From NCBI RefSeq assembly GCF_024498135.1, contig NZ_JANHOH010000001.1, positions 2,356,001 through 2,420,000 on the forward strand: a stretch of DNA of 64,000 nt. The letters are read 5' to 3'. The notes beneath the pieces were generated by a model that had not been told where the DNA came from, did not search any database, and was given only the letters and a program-made list of their open reading frames with translations. Source of the DNA: Mucilaginibacter aquariorum (GTDB taxonomy: Bacteria > Bacteroidota > Bacteroidia > Sphingobacteriales > Sphingobacteriaceae). Shown piece by piece: positions 31,511 through 40,554 of the stretch; the stretch's first letter is position 1, and the number at the start of each line of letters is the position of its first letter. The translations under genes were made by a program, and so were the position numbers.

Positions 31511-32905
31511 ATGAAGAATTTTCGCTTCAGATCTGGAATAGGTCTGGTATTTATCGCACTTTTTATTTTAAATATTGGTTTGGTGGTGACTGCGGTCATC
31601 ACAACCAATTACCTGCTGATCGCTATGGCGATCGTGCTTTCCTGTGCCCAGTTTTACCTGCATGACCGCTTTGGGCGCAGCTACCGTACTTTAAAAAATT
31701 ATCCTTTCCGTCAGCACCTGAAGGACTGGTTTTACTTTCTTCCGGAAAGGGTCAGCAGGCGGTTCATGAAAACGCCGCGGACAAATACCGAACTGACAGA
31801 AAAAGAATGTTTGCTGCTTGCCCGCCGCTCAAAGAGCGCGGAGACCATTGTGGTTGAGGATAATCTGCTGCCTGAAAACGATCCCGGCTTTGAATATGTG
31901 CGGACGAACCCTGCCTTTTTTTCACTTGGCCCATTGGATCTGACGGTAAATATCGGCACGGCACAATGCCTTCAAACCTATAGTTTAAGTGTATTGAATT
32001 TCGGCGCGCTGGACCGCGGCAGGGTAGCAAATGAAAGCGTCCACGCACTTTCCCAGGCAGCCTACATGTGCGGCTGTGCCGTAAACTCCGGGGAAAAAGG
32101 CCTGACACCCGAAATGGTGAGGGGCGGCGGGGATATCGTCTGGCATATCAGTTACAATGATCTGGCACTCAGGAACCCGGACCGATCTTTTAATGTAACA
32201 CTGTTGCAGACGATCGCCGCCAAACCGTATGTCAAAATGATCGAACTACGGCTTTATTCCACACAGGTGGCCGGCCAGGAAAAGACGCCCAATGAATGGG
32301 CAGTCTTCACCCTGATCAGCAAGCTCCGGCTCTGGTCAGGTGGTAAGCCGGTTGGGATACACCTGTTGAACCCGGATAAGGAATTGGTAGGCCACCTCAT
32401 CAGATCAATGGATCAGGCAGGTGTTTACCTGGATTTTATCAGTATTGAGGAGTCATGGGCGGCGAATCGTTTGATGCACAAAGACGCTGAGCAGCGTTTC
32501 TTCGAGGCGTTATTTACGGCTAAAACGATGCTTCGCAGCTACGGACTAACAACAAAACTGATCGCTACCGGCGTTATCCTGACGGAATATGATATCCTGC
32601 GCCTGTGCGCATTGGGTGCCGATGCCTGTTTTAGTGCGGCGGGTACGCTGATGGAAAATGGATTGCATCCCCAACAGCTGATACGCAGGCTGATATCACC
32701 CGGTATCCGGTTAGCGAACTTTCAGCGCAATACGATTGAGGCCACCCGCGTGCTGATGCAGCACTGCGGTTACGAGCACTTGTCGGAAGCCGACCCGGCA
32801 GATTTTTTCAGAAGGCTCAGCGCGTTCGAGATCGTCTCACTGCAAGACATTTTTGGCCAGACGGGGCAAGAAAGATATGTAACGCCATTGGTCTATCTCA
32901 ACTGA
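31511..32905 (+). CDS. Degenerate glutamate-synthase-like paralogue (lacks Fe-S and key FMN motifs)
   Basis: The 464-residue protein has two N-terminal hydrophobic segments and then a GltB-like barrel: LSVLNFGALDRGRVANESVH, GCAVNSGEKGLTPEMVRGGG, GGKPVGIHLLNPD and LIATGVILTEYDILRLCALG. Compared with the copy at 27060, it has lost the IDGAEGGTGAAP phosphate-binding segment (replaced by ISIEESWAANRL) and the cysteine cluster CHSDKCPVG. It is therefore probably not an active oxidoreductase, but kept its fold for some binding or regulatory task. It follows peptides A2/B2. Confidence 0.85.
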   Translation: MKNFRFRSGIGLVFIALFILNIGLVVTAVITTNYLLIAMAIVLSCAQFYLHDRFGRSYRTLKNYPFRQHLKDWFYFLPERVSRRFMKTPRTNTELTEKECLLLARRSKSAETIVVEDNLLPENDPGFEYVRTNPAFFSLGPLDLTVNIGTAQCLQTYSLSVLNFGALDRGRVANESVHALSQAAYMCGCAVNSGEKGLTPEMVRGGGDIVWHISYNDLALRNPDRSFNVTLLQTIAAKPYVKMIELRLYSTQVAGQEKTPNEWAVFTLISKLRLWSGGKPVGIHLLNPDKELVGHLIRSMDQAGVYLDFISIEESWAANRLMHKDAEQRFFEALFTAKTMLRSYGLTTKLIATGVILTEYDILRLCALGADACFSAAGTLMENGLHPQQLIRRLISPGIRLANFQRNTIEATRVLMQHCGYEHLSEADPADFFRRLSAFEIVSLQDIFGQTGQERYVTPLVYLN

Positions 32906-32948
32906 GCGATAGGACCCCGTTTATTCATTTTTAATAAAATAAAGAAAT

Positions 32949-33350
32949 ATGAACACACAACCATTAATTATTGTTCAGCGGGAGCTGGACATTTTAAAAA
33001 GATATCTGCAGGATACCGTTTTAACGGATTTTAATAAAAAGAACCTTTCAGCGGAACTGGCCAATGCAAAGATCGTGGACGAACATGATCTTCCGGATGA
33101 CGCGATCGGCCTGAATACGGTCGTGCACGTCCGGGAACGGCAAAGCAAACAGAGTTTTATTTTTCAAATCGTGTCGCCCGCGGTGGCAGACTTCAGAAAA
33201 AACAAGGTGTCAGTTCTGGCCCCTATCGCCATCGCCCTCCTCGGTTACCGCAAAGGGTCGACGACCAAATGGGAAATGCCGGGGGGCGTACAGGAATTTG
33301 AGATACTGAAAGTTACGCGCGTCCACCAGGAACAGGCTGTTAACGAATAG
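32949..33350 (+). CDS. GreA/GreB C-terminal-like (Rnk-type) protein
   Basis: The 133-residue protein has the GreA/B-C pattern LAPIAIALLGYRKGSTTKWE and a helical N-terminus (VQRELDILKRYLQDTVLTDF, NKKNLSAELANAKIV). It lies 43 bases after the degenerate glutamate-synthase-like gene and is followed by another copy. The set parallels the pair 27060/28674. Confidence 0.82.
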   Translation: MNTQPLIIVQRELDILKRYLQDTVLTDFNKKNLSAELANAKIVDEHDLPDDAIGLNTVVHVRERQSKQSFIFQIVSPAVADFRKNKVSVLAPIAIALLGYRKGSTTKWEMPGGVQEFEILKVTRVHQEQAVNE

Positions 33351-33416
33351 TTCAGGGTGCGGACCTTTCAAACGGCAATGGCGACAATTTTCTTTAACCT
33401 TAAATTATAAAAAAAC

Positions 33417-33866
33417 ATGAGAAAGCATTTTCAATTAACCTTGACCATTGAGGATTTTAAATTATTAATGAAATATTATTTTACAAAAGGACTGTCTGTT
33501 TTTAATAAACGGAAGCTATTTGTGGAATTAAATGATGCGCATATCGTTAGCGAAGGCCTCATGCCACTGAATATTGCACGGCAGGGTTCAAAGGTACTGG
33601 TGAGGAACATTGGCAAAAACCAGATCTATCGCGTCCATATGATCCTGCAAAACTCCGTTCCTGAAAGGTCAAATAGTATACTGATGTCAGACCCTTTATC
33701 GATCGCCTTGCTGGGCTACGCCGATGGTCATCGCACCGAATGGGAAATGCCGGATGGCATTCAGCAATTTGAACTGGTATCCGTTCGGCGTGATATGGAG
33801 GAACCTGCATTTGAGATGGCCGGTAACCCGGACCGCTACGAGGGTGAAGAAGCCCTTTTCGTTTAA
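33417..33866 (+). CDS. GreA/GreB C-terminal-like (Rnk-type) protein
   Basis: The 149-residue protein has SDPLSIALLGYADGHRTEWE and an N-terminus (FNKRKLFVELNDAHIVSEGL) close to the copy at 2301 (FNKHKLFVELMDAKIVTKQY). A 20-residue acidic tail is extra. The four copies in the window suggest a lineage-specific expansion of RNA-polymerase-associated proteins. Confidence 0.82.
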   Translation: MRKHFQLTLTIEDFKLLMKYYFTKGLSVFNKRKLFVELNDAHIVSEGLMPLNIARQGSKVLVRNIGKNQIYRVHMILQNSVPERSNSILMSDPLSIALLGYADGHRTEWEMPDGIQQFELVSVRRDMEEPAFEMAGNPDRYEGEEALFV

Positions 33867-34057
33867 TTGACGGTAAACTGGAAATGGATGGGTGTAGCCC
33901 ACATTACGGCCGCTCAGACTGATTAAAAGCCCGCTGCTATTGCCGGTCCATTCTTATTTGCCGCCGCTGCCGGCACTATAGCGAAAGCTCTGGTGATGCC
34001 ATCGCTTGGCAACAGGCGGCAGATTGCCTGGCGAGCCAAATCTGCAGCAATTTGAAG

Positions 34058-34192
34058 ATGGCTTTTCAGGTATTTGCGCAACGCGCTTTGGGCGGAGTAA
34101 GGACACAGTCCCACATACCTTATGCAGGGTCAGGTAAATCCTGTTCCCTGCTCATTTATTACTGGCAGGTTTTTTCGATCACAAAATCATGA
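34058..34192 (+). CDS. Possible small peptide (44 aa) before the third single-TM gene
   Basis: The frame MAFQVFAQRALGGVRTQSHI ends in SITKS and stops 36 bases before the next gene. Its position is like that of peptide B1, but it lacks the SKDF ending. The stretch 33867-34228 holds nothing else I can name. Coding is uncertain. Confidence 0.25.
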   Translation: MAFQVFAQRALGGVRTQSHIPYAGSGKSCSLLIYYWQVFSITKS

Positions 34193-34228
34193 TCTGGAAG
34201 CCTGTTTTTAAGAATTTAAATTATTATT

Positions 34229-34699
34229 ATGAATCAAGTACTGGAAAACCTCTTTATCGTAGGTTGTATCTTAGCGATAATACTCATCCCGGCCTGTCTG
34301 GCTGTGATCAGCTCGCGCAAACGAAAAAAGCAAAAAATCAGCCGTGAACTTAAAGCGGCTGAGCAGGCAAGGGATCTTTCATTTCATCATGTGGACGAGG
34401 TGGACGATTTTATCCTGGCGCTCGATCCTGTCAGAAAAAAGCTGATCCGGATGAGTCACGCAGATTTTGCGATCGGCCAGTTCGACCTGGAAGGTCTCGA
34501 CAGCTGCGTCCTGATAGAAATAAAACGCGGCGATACACTTCAGCTTTTACAGCTTGGCCTGCGCGACAAGGATCAAAAATTATCACACATCGTTTTTTAC
34601 AAACAATACCAGGGGAATGACTGGCATTTGAAACGTACGATCCGGCTGGCGGAAAAATGGAAGGACCTCATACAGGAGATAATCCGCCCGGCTGCTTAA
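34229..34699 (+). CDS. Single-TM protein of unknown family, copy 3
   Basis: The 156-residue protein has helix NLFIVGCILAIILIPACLAV followed by SSRKRKKQK, and the common core: VDDFILALDPVRKKLIRMSH, FDLEGLDSCVLIEIKRG and HIVFYKQYQG. It is the third relative of the genes at 29745 and 30279 and closes the A2/B2 unit. A terminator follows (34708-34739). Function unknown. Confidence 0.72.
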   Translation: MNQVLENLFIVGCILAIILIPACLAVISSRKRKKQKISRELKAAEQARDLSFHHVDEVDDFILALDPVRKKLIRMSHADFAIGQFDLEGLDSCVLIEIKRGDTLQLLQLGLRDKDQKLSHIVFYKQYQGNDWHLKRTIRLAEKWKDLIQEIIRPAA

Positions 34700-34707
34700 T
34701 CAGGAAA

Positions 34708-34739
34708 CCCTTCGGCAAAAAGCGAAGGGCTCTCTTTTG
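34708..34739 (+). terminator. Terminator of the A2/B2 unit
   Basis: CCCTTCG (34708-34714) pairs with CGAAGGG (34723-34729), followed by CTCTCTTTTG. Confidence 0.7.
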
Positions 34740-34762
34740 TAAAATTCCCCTTATTTATGCTT

Positions 34763-35149
34763 ATGAACAAGTTCCAAATTCCGCTCATCATTATGCTTTT
34801 GCTCTCTTTTACAGGATGCGAGAAAAAGAATGCGCATCGGTCCGATCCTGTGGATAATTGCCGCAACTTAACCCTTGAAGTAACCGACCTATACCCCGGG
34901 GACAGGGTTTACCTATATTATGATATCCGCTTGCTGCTGCGCGAAAAAGTTGATTCAACGGGCGCCCAAAATTTTCAGCGGATGTTTTGCAACCGCTATG
35001 GCCAGCAAGGGGAGCTGCGGATCGTAATCATGGAAGATAAAAATGTCCTGATCGATACGGCTTTAAGAATTAAAAAAACGGCTATAGGCTATCATATTTC
35101 AGCCAACCGTTTTCTTCGCAGCCTATCCATAGTCCCTTTAGCTGACTAA
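34763..35149 (+). CDS. Small lipoprotein of unknown function
   Basis: The 128-residue protein has a lipoprotein signal (MNKFQIPLIIMLLLSFTGCE) with the cysteine in LSFTGC. The mature part has NCRNLTLEVTDLYPGDRVYL, three more cysteines overall, and IMEDKNVLIDTALRIKKT. I prefer ATG 34763 over 34757. It lies after the terminator, so it may be a separate unit, though close to the unknown single-TM genes. Confidence 0.75.
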   Translation: MNKFQIPLIIMLLLSFTGCEKKNAHRSDPVDNCRNLTLEVTDLYPGDRVYLYYDIRLLLREKVDSTGAQNFQRMFCNRYGQQGELRIVIMEDKNVLIDTALRIKKTAIGYHISANRFLRSLSIVPLAD

Positions 35150-35342
35150 TATTGTTTAAACCTAAACCTTACTTTATTTCAGATTGGAAGACTATTGGCA
35201 TTTGGCTCTGCCTATTATATTGGTAAATCCCGCAGCTAGAACGGGACATAAACTTTGTGAACACTCTTTAAGATATGGTATTTTTATATTAATTAAGAGC
35301 TAATATTGATATCAGTCACACAACCTATTTAAAAATATTCTT

Positions 35343-35615
35343 ATGAAAAAAGCTGCCACTAAGAAATTGCATTTGGAAATCGCCTCCTTATTAGAAAAGG
35401 CTCTCCCCGGCAATGCAAAAATAAATTACCAGGATAATATGATTAAAGTAGTCGTTTCACGCGAGGATTTTGAGAATCGTTTTGGCGAAGTACTACATCA
35501 TATAAAACATTTAATTGACGAGGAGCATCCCTTTAGATCGTACGATGTTTCGGTCCTTGTTCGCGATTCCGGCTTTCGGTTTGAACACGTTTTTAAAATC
35601 TGGAAAACATTGTAA
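35343..35615 (+). CDS. Small protein of unknown function (90 aa)
   Basis: The protein has an alternating helix/strand pattern: ATKKLHLEIASLLEKALPGN, IKVVVSREDFENRFGEVLHH, IKHLIDEEHPFRSYDVSVLV and FRFEHVFKIWKTL. No family is known to me. It has its own ATG after an A/T-rich stretch, and 317 bases without a gene follow. Confidence 0.65.
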   Translation: MKKAATKKLHLEIASLLEKALPGNAKINYQDNMIKVVVSREDFENRFGEVLHHIKHLIDEEHPFRSYDVSVLVRDSGFRFEHVFKIWKTL

Positions 35616-35787
35616 TCTTTACTTGCCAGGATCGCCTAATAATCTATAGTTCGATTATAAATGCTTGGCATCCTTTTATTGATCATAAATTGCGACCCAG
35701 CATTGAAATTAATAAGAACAGATTTAAGTTGCAACAGGCTAATCGCATTATAAAATAGTGACATAAATAATTTTAAGTGTATCATTT

Positions 35788-35827
35788 AATATATAAATAA
35801 AAGTCAATAAACTTTTATTTATATATT
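35788..35827. repeat. Perfect 17-bp A/T inverted repeat
   Basis: AATATATAAATAAAAGT (35788-35804) and its exact reverse complement (35811-35827) are separated by CAATAA. It lies between convergent genes in the gene-less stretch 35616-35932. A weak bidirectional terminator or a protein-binding site is possible; an 11-codon frame starts shortly after. Confidence 0.6.
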
Positions 35828-35932
35828 TTGCAGCGTAAATTATCAAAAAAAGAAGGAAATGCTATTAACAGCAAATGCCCGGTCCACTAGTTAAAAGAAT
35901 GAAAAAGATAATCCGCCCCTTAATATAGATTA

Positions 35933-36409
35933 TTATTTGTTTAAGCTCTCCACATCCGGGTATTCATAGGGCTTGTGTGAAAAGATGAATTTGACACGGT
36001 CGCTATCTTTGTAACGAGTCTCCGTACTATCCTGAGGCAAATTTCCGTAAGTCACCTTGTAAGAAAATTTTCCGCTGTCCTTCGGATCCAGACCGGATAT
36101 ATATTCCACCCGTTCGAGACCGCCACGTGCCTGCGCATCATAGTCGTAATAGAAATTTTTTAGTTTGTAGGTGATCAATACAAAGTGTTCTTCCGCAGTA
36201 TGGTGTTTAAAATTGCTTTGCGTGCTTTCAAAGGCCGCGGAATCTCCGTATAAAACTGATATCGTATGCTCATGCAGGTTTAAAAATGCAGTCATCTGCA
36301 CTCCTGCTGTTTGTAAAACGTCAGCTGTTGTTGTTGTCCGCGGAGGGAGCTGGCTGCTGCAAGAGCTGATGACGCCGAATACGAGTAGTAAAATTGACAT
36401 TGCTTTCAT
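35933..36409 (-). CDS. Putative lipoprotein of unknown function
   Basis: The 158-residue protein starts MKAMSILLLVFGVISSCSSQ, with a lipobox cysteine at position 17, and then TTTTADVLQTAGVQMTAFLN. Later parts have EHFVLITYKLKNFYYDYDAQ and SDRVKFIFSHKPYEYPD. The ATG at 36409 gives the best signal sequence; one at 36418 adds three residues. It is probably an outer-membrane or periplasmic lipoprotein with no known family. Confidence 0.7.
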   Translation of the reverse strand: MKAMSILLLVFGVISSCSSQLPPRTTTTADVLQTAGVQMTAFLNLHEHTISVLYGDSAAFESTQSNFKHHTAEEHFVLITYKLKNFYYDYDAQARGGLERVEYISGLDPKDSGKFSYKVTYGNLPQDSTETRYKDSDRVKFIFSHKPYEYPDVESLNK

Positions 36410-36511
36410 GATATTCATTTTAAAAGGTTAAAAAATCGGAGTTATAAGATTTTAAGTATTATCGGTATTTGTCGGTTACCGCAACAATTCGCGGAAGAAC
36501 GGATAGAACAT

Positions 36512-37411
36512 TTATTTGGGGACCGGATCGCGCTTACCCATATTCATCAATACAACCGCAAACAGGATAAGCATAACGCCTGTCCATTGAAACAGGCTTA
36601 CCGGCTCTTCAAGTAACTGATGCGCCATGAATACAGAAACGGGAATTTCAATAGAGGCAACGATGGCGCCCAGCCCAATTCCCGTTAATGGCATTCCCCT
36701 GGTGAACAACAATGGTGGCAGGACAGTCCCAAATAAGGAGACGACCAAACCCCAACTTAGAAATATCCCAAAAGAAAAATGCGGATTAAGCGAGGCGTGA
36801 AAAATGATCAGGATAATAACCAGCCCGCCGAGGATCATAAAAAGGCTTCTTTTTAAGGGAGGCAGATGCAGCTCTAATTTATTGGAGGAATACATGGTAG
36901 CCGTGTAGGATAACGCAGCCATCAATCCCCAGCCAAAACCAGTCCAGTTAACATGGATGGATTGTTTGAATAAATTAGTAGCCAGTATTGTTCCGGCCAG
37001 GATGATCACAACGGCTATGATCTTCCGGGAACCGGGCACTTTTCTTTGTATGATCATTTCTACCAAAACACCCATCCATACTGTTTGGATCAGCAATACA
37101 ATGGCGACACTGACCGGTATATATTGTACGGACAAGTAGTAGAAAATGCTGGTTAAACCTAACGAGGTTCCGGCTACAATCAGTTTAACGATGCTTTTGA
37201 CAGCAATTGTATTTGTTTCCTTTACCGCAGCCGGTTTTTTAAACAAAGTTAAGATCAGCAGTACGGCAAATCCGACGGCAAACTGCGACATGGTCACCTC
37301 AGCTGTATTGAAGCCGTCCTGATAGGCCATTTTCACAAAGGTTCCCAACATACCATAGCAGGCTGCTCCCAATACAATGAAAATACTCCCTTTGAGTACC
37401 TGGCTTTTCAT
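36512..37411 (-). CDS. EamA/DMT family transporter
   Basis: The 299-residue protein has ten hydrophobic helices in two repeats, as in the drug/metabolite transporter family: GAACYGMLGTFVKMAYQDGF in the first and LTGIGLGAIVASIEIPVSVF near the second. It overlaps the azoreductase gene by ATGA (37408-37411), and both face away from the MocR-type regulator at 38132, which probably controls them. Confidence 0.9.
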   Translation of the reverse strand: MKSQVLKGSIFIVLGAACYGMLGTFVKMAYQDGFNTAEVTMSQFAVGFAVLLILTLFKKPAAVKETNTIAVKSIVKLIVAGTSLGLTSIFYYLSVQYIPVSVAIVLLIQTVWMGVLVEMIIQRKVPGSRKIIAVVIILAGTILATNLFKQSIHVNWTGFGWGLMAALSYTATMYSSNKLELHLPPLKRSLFMILGGLVIILIIFHASLNPHFSFGIFLSWGLVVSLFGTVLPPLLFTRGMPLTGIGLGAIVASIEIPVSVFMAHQLLEEPVSLFQWTGVMLILFAVVLMNMGKRDPVPK

Positions 37412-38055
37412 TGTTGTGGAAGTTCAAGGTCAATCAGGTCTTTCAATTCCTGATGCGATAGCGCAATAGCTTTTTGAACCTTTTCAGGGCCGTAGGATAT
37501 GCCGTTAATGGCAATCGTATGGATATGGTGGACACCCATAATATTGAACACGGTTTTCAGATAAGGATCCTGAAAATTCATGTGTTCATTATACCCACCC
37601 TTTTCATAACCCTGATCGCCTCTTGAAAGCAGCAGGAATAAAGTTTTGTTCTCCAGCAAACCGATATAGGGATATTGCAGGTTAGTAGCGTCAAATTTAA
37701 ATGTTTCATTCACACGCACTACTTGGTCGATGTAAGCTTTTAATGCGCTGGGAATAGACCAATTGTACATGGGCGTACCCATGACGATCATATCAGCATG
37801 GTGCAGTTCAGCAATAAAGGCATCGCTGATTTCGAGCGCTTTTTTGTCATCTTCCGTCCTGGCTGCTTCAGGCTTAAAAGCGGCAGCAATCCAATTTTCG
37901 TTAACATGAGGCACATGGCTACTTCCCAGTTCCCGGTAAGTGATCTCTGCATCGTTTTGTATGCCTTGCAAGTGTTCTGTAAATATTTCTGTGAGTTTTC
38001 TGCTTTGGGATCTTTGCCCTCTTGCACTCGCATTGATGACCAATACTTTTTTCAT
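37408..38055 (-). CDS. azoR: FMN-dependent NADH-azoreductase/quinone reductase
   Basis: The 215-residue flavodoxin-like protein starts MKKVLVINASARGQRSQSRK and contains MIVMGTPMYNWSIPSALKAY and LLLSRGDQGYEKGG, the AzoR FMN-binding loops. I chose ATG 38055; two earlier codons would add MNKIKK. It reduces quinones and azo dyes with NADH. It is the first gene of a unit with an EamA transporter. Confidence 0.9.
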   Translation of the reverse strand: MKKVLVINASARGQRSQSRKLTEIFTEHLQGIQNDAEITYRELGSSHVPHVNENWIAAAFKPEAARTEDDKKALEISDAFIAELHHADMIVMGTPMYNWSIPSALKAYIDQVVRVNETFKFDATNLQYPYIGLLENKTLFLLLSRGDQGYEKGGYNEHMNFQDPYLKTVFNIMGVHHIHTIAINGISYGPEKVQKAIALSHQELKDLIDLELPQQ

Positions 38056-38131
38056 TTTCTTAATTTTATTCAAAATTATCCGCTATTTGGATTATATTTA
38101 CATACCAGTTTTCATAATAAACACGGCCCAG

Positions 38132-39595
38132 ATGCTTCCATATAAAACATTGATCCAGGTTGACCGGAACTCATCAGTTTCCCTGCATATCCAGGTTTGC
38201 AATATTTTTATTTCACTGATCACCGATGGTACCTTACAGCCGTCTGATATGTTGCCAAGCTCCCGGATACTTGCTGACCTGATCGGTATTGCACGAAATA
38301 CCGTTAAACTAGCCTATGAAGAACTGATCAGCCAGGGATGGGCAGAATCAGCAGAACGAAAAGGGATTTTTGTACTGTCTAAATTGCCGGTTCGTTCCAA
38401 AGCGTTTACATCGGATGCCGCAGCAGCTAAAAATGATGCGGCAACCTTTGACTGGAAAAAGGACTTCGGCAAGATTCTGCCTAACGAAAACCTTCAGCAG
38501 ATCACCCTTGCGATAGATGATGGCTTCCCTGATGTGCGGCTTGCACCTGTGGATGTGCTGATGCGGGAATACCGCAGCCTGTCCAGGAGGTACCATGGCA
38601 AAAACTTTCTTAAATATGGCAATGCAATGGGTTCTGAAAATCTCAGGGTCGCGCTTCAGAGTTATCTGGCGCACAGCAGGGGCCTCACAACCAGCCTTGA
38701 TAACATCCTGGTTACCAAAGGCAGCCAGATGGGCATCTTTCTTGCAGCCCATTTGCTTTTACAACCCGGTGACCAGATCGCTGTCGGGGTATCCAATTAC
38801 GGTTCAGCCGATGATACCTTCAGGTTTGCCGGTGCCAGCCTGCTGAGGATTCCCGTAGATGATCACGGCATGAATGTGGATGATCTTGAAAGACGATTAA
38901 AAAAAAATAAGATAAAAGCGGTTTATATTATTCCTCACCACCATTTCCCCACAACGGTGACCATGAGTATGGAAAGACGTATGAAACTGTTGAACTTGGC
39001 CAAAGAACACCGGTTTGCCATCATTGAGGACGATTACGATTTTGATTTCCATTATGATAATAAACCTTATGTCCCACTGGCCAGTATAGATCACGATCAT
39101 AATGTGATCTATATCGGATCAATTTCTAAAACATTCGCTCCCGCTTTACGCATAGGCTTTATGGTCGCCTCACAGGGTTTTGTGGAATCGGCTTCGACGA
39201 TACGACAGCTAATTGATAAACAAGGTGATACTTTGTTGGAGGAAGCCTTCGCGGTATTATTCACCGATGGTGAAATGGACAGGCATTTTCGGAAATCACT
39301 GAAGATTTATAAGCAACGGCGAAACTTGTTTTGTGATATGATCAAAGCAAACCTAAAAGATAAGGTCGATTTTAAGATACCGGAAGGAGGATTGGGCGTT
39401 TGGGTGAACTTTGATAAAGGGATCAACCTTTCCGCATTATCTGCAAAAGCAGCGAAAAACGGCCTATATATCGGCGACGGCTCCTTTTACCGGAACGAAA
39501 GCTTTTCACCTAACGCGCTTCGGATGGGATTTGCATCACTTCGTGAAAACGAAATGGAACAGGCATTAGCAATCCTTACCAACAGTTTGCCATAG
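38132..39595 (+). CDS. MocR-type regulator (GntR DNA-binding plus aminotransferase domain), copy 1
   Basis: The 487-residue protein has a GntR helix-turn-helix (MLPSSRILADLIGIARNTVK, AYEELISQGWAES) and a PLP aminotransferase fold (FAIIEDDYDFDFHYDNKPYV; Schiff-base lysine in YIGSISKTFAPALRIGF). ATG 38132 (MLPYKTLIQV) matches the start of its paralogue at 46872. It is divergent from azoR/eamA. The close copy at 45382 keeps the same domains, so both are intact regulators. Confidence 0.93.
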   Translation: MLPYKTLIQVDRNSSVSLHIQVCNIFISLITDGTLQPSDMLPSSRILADLIGIARNTVKLAYEELISQGWAESAERKGIFVLSKLPVRSKAFTSDAAAAKNDAATFDWKKDFGKILPNENLQQITLAIDDGFPDVRLAPVDVLMREYRSLSRRYHGKNFLKYGNAMGSENLRVALQSYLAHSRGLTTSLDNILVTKGSQMGIFLAAHLLLQPGDQIAVGVSNYGSADDTFRFAGASLLRIPVDDHGMNVDDLERRLKKNKIKAVYIIPHHHFPTTVTMSMERRMKLLNLAKEHRFAIIEDDYDFDFHYDNKPYVPLASIDHDHNVIYIGSISKTFAPALRIGFMVASQGFVESASTIRQLIDKQGDTLLEEAFAVLFTDGEMDRHFRKSLKIYKQRRNLFCDMIKANLKDKVDFKIPEGGLGVWVNFDKGINLSALSAKAAKNGLYIGDGSFYRNESFSPNALRMGFASLRENEMEQALAILTNSLP

Positions 39596-39663
39596 TTAAA
39601 TATCGGTATGGTCAAAAGATGTATAGAGATTAATACCAGTTCCTGATGAAATACCTTCTTGCT

Positions 39664-40078
39664 TCATAGATCCGCAGAACGATTGATAGCAGCTCCGGAT
39701 TGTTTCCCTTCCTTATAAATGTCCGGAAATCCGTTCGGAAATAAACTTTGTGCCACCGGGTTCATATCCATTGCCTCCCGGATTAGTTTAATCTTTCCAT
39801 TTTCGCTGACCAGCCTGCCCATATAGGTTTGGTGATACGGCCTGCCTGTTTGGGTCGCGATAACATCAACCTCATATTCGGCAAAAACACGTTCAGGCGT
39901 TTCCATATGTATTTTGATGTGCTGAAAGCGAAAATCCTGAAACGTCTGTGGCAGTCCCGTAAAAAATTCATGCAGCACTTCATGTCTTCCCAACGCCAGG
40001 TCATGCCTATACTGGGTCTATCTAATTTTAAAATCTGGTATGTAAAAGGGATCCAGCAGTGCCTTACCTTTGAGTCAT
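39664..40078 (-). pseudogene. Disrupted NTF2/SnoaL-like protein gene
   Basis: The frame ALLDPFYIPDFKIR ends in a TAG, then continues as TQYRHDLALGRHEVLHEFFT through VFAEYEVDVIATQTGRPYHQ to a normal end. A one-base shift also lies at the beginning (ATG at 40078). The protein would be a SnoaL/NTF2-like fold, as in the intact gene at 41447. Two separate defects argue against a single sequencing error. Confidence 0.7.
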
Positions 40079-40106
40079 TAAATCCATAAATAAACAAATA
40101 AAGATT

Positions 40107-40547
40107 ATGAAAAATTCATTTAAAGTACCCCAGCTTCTCTTACGCCTTGCATTAGGTATCGGTTTTCTTACAACTGTTTCAGACAGGCTCGGCTTATTAC
40201 CTGCCGATACCAGGAACATAGAATGGGGCGCATGGGATAAATTCATTGATTATACCGCTACGCTGATGCCGTTTTTGGACAGGCCTGTTGTAAACGTTAT
40301 GGGGGGCATAGCTACCCTATTTGAAACATCAATAGGTATTTTGCTGATCATCGGTTTCAAAACACGTTACGCCGCTATCGCTAGCTGTATGCTTACTCTG
40401 ACCTTCGCTCTCGCCATGACGGCATTTTTAGGCATAAAGGCTCCTATCAATTTCGCCGTATTCGGAACTTGTACCGGCAGCTTGTTATTATCAACTATCC
40501 CGGTATACAATTGGAGTTTGGACAACTTAGGTAAAAATGCAGAATAA
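40107..40547 (+). CDS. DoxX-family membrane protein, cassette 1
   Basis: The 146-residue protein has four helices, with QLLLRLALGIGFLTTVSDRL and VVNVMGGIATLFETSIGILL. It is very like the protein at 44842 (same start MK.(S/P)(F/L)K(V/I)PQLLLR.ALGI.FLT.VSDRLG). Both lie beside a MocR-type regulator and a secreted 20-kDa protein. DoxX members are linked to thiosulfate or redox metabolism in other bacteria; the role here is unknown. Confidence 0.88.
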   Translation: MKNSFKVPQLLLRLALGIGFLTTVSDRLGLLPADTRNIEWGAWDKFIDYTATLMPFLDRPVVNVMGGIATLFETSIGILLIIGFKTRYAAIASCMLTLTFALAMTAFLGIKAPINFAVFGTCTGSLLLSTIPVYNWSLDNLGKNAE

Positions 40548-40554
40548 GTTTAGC

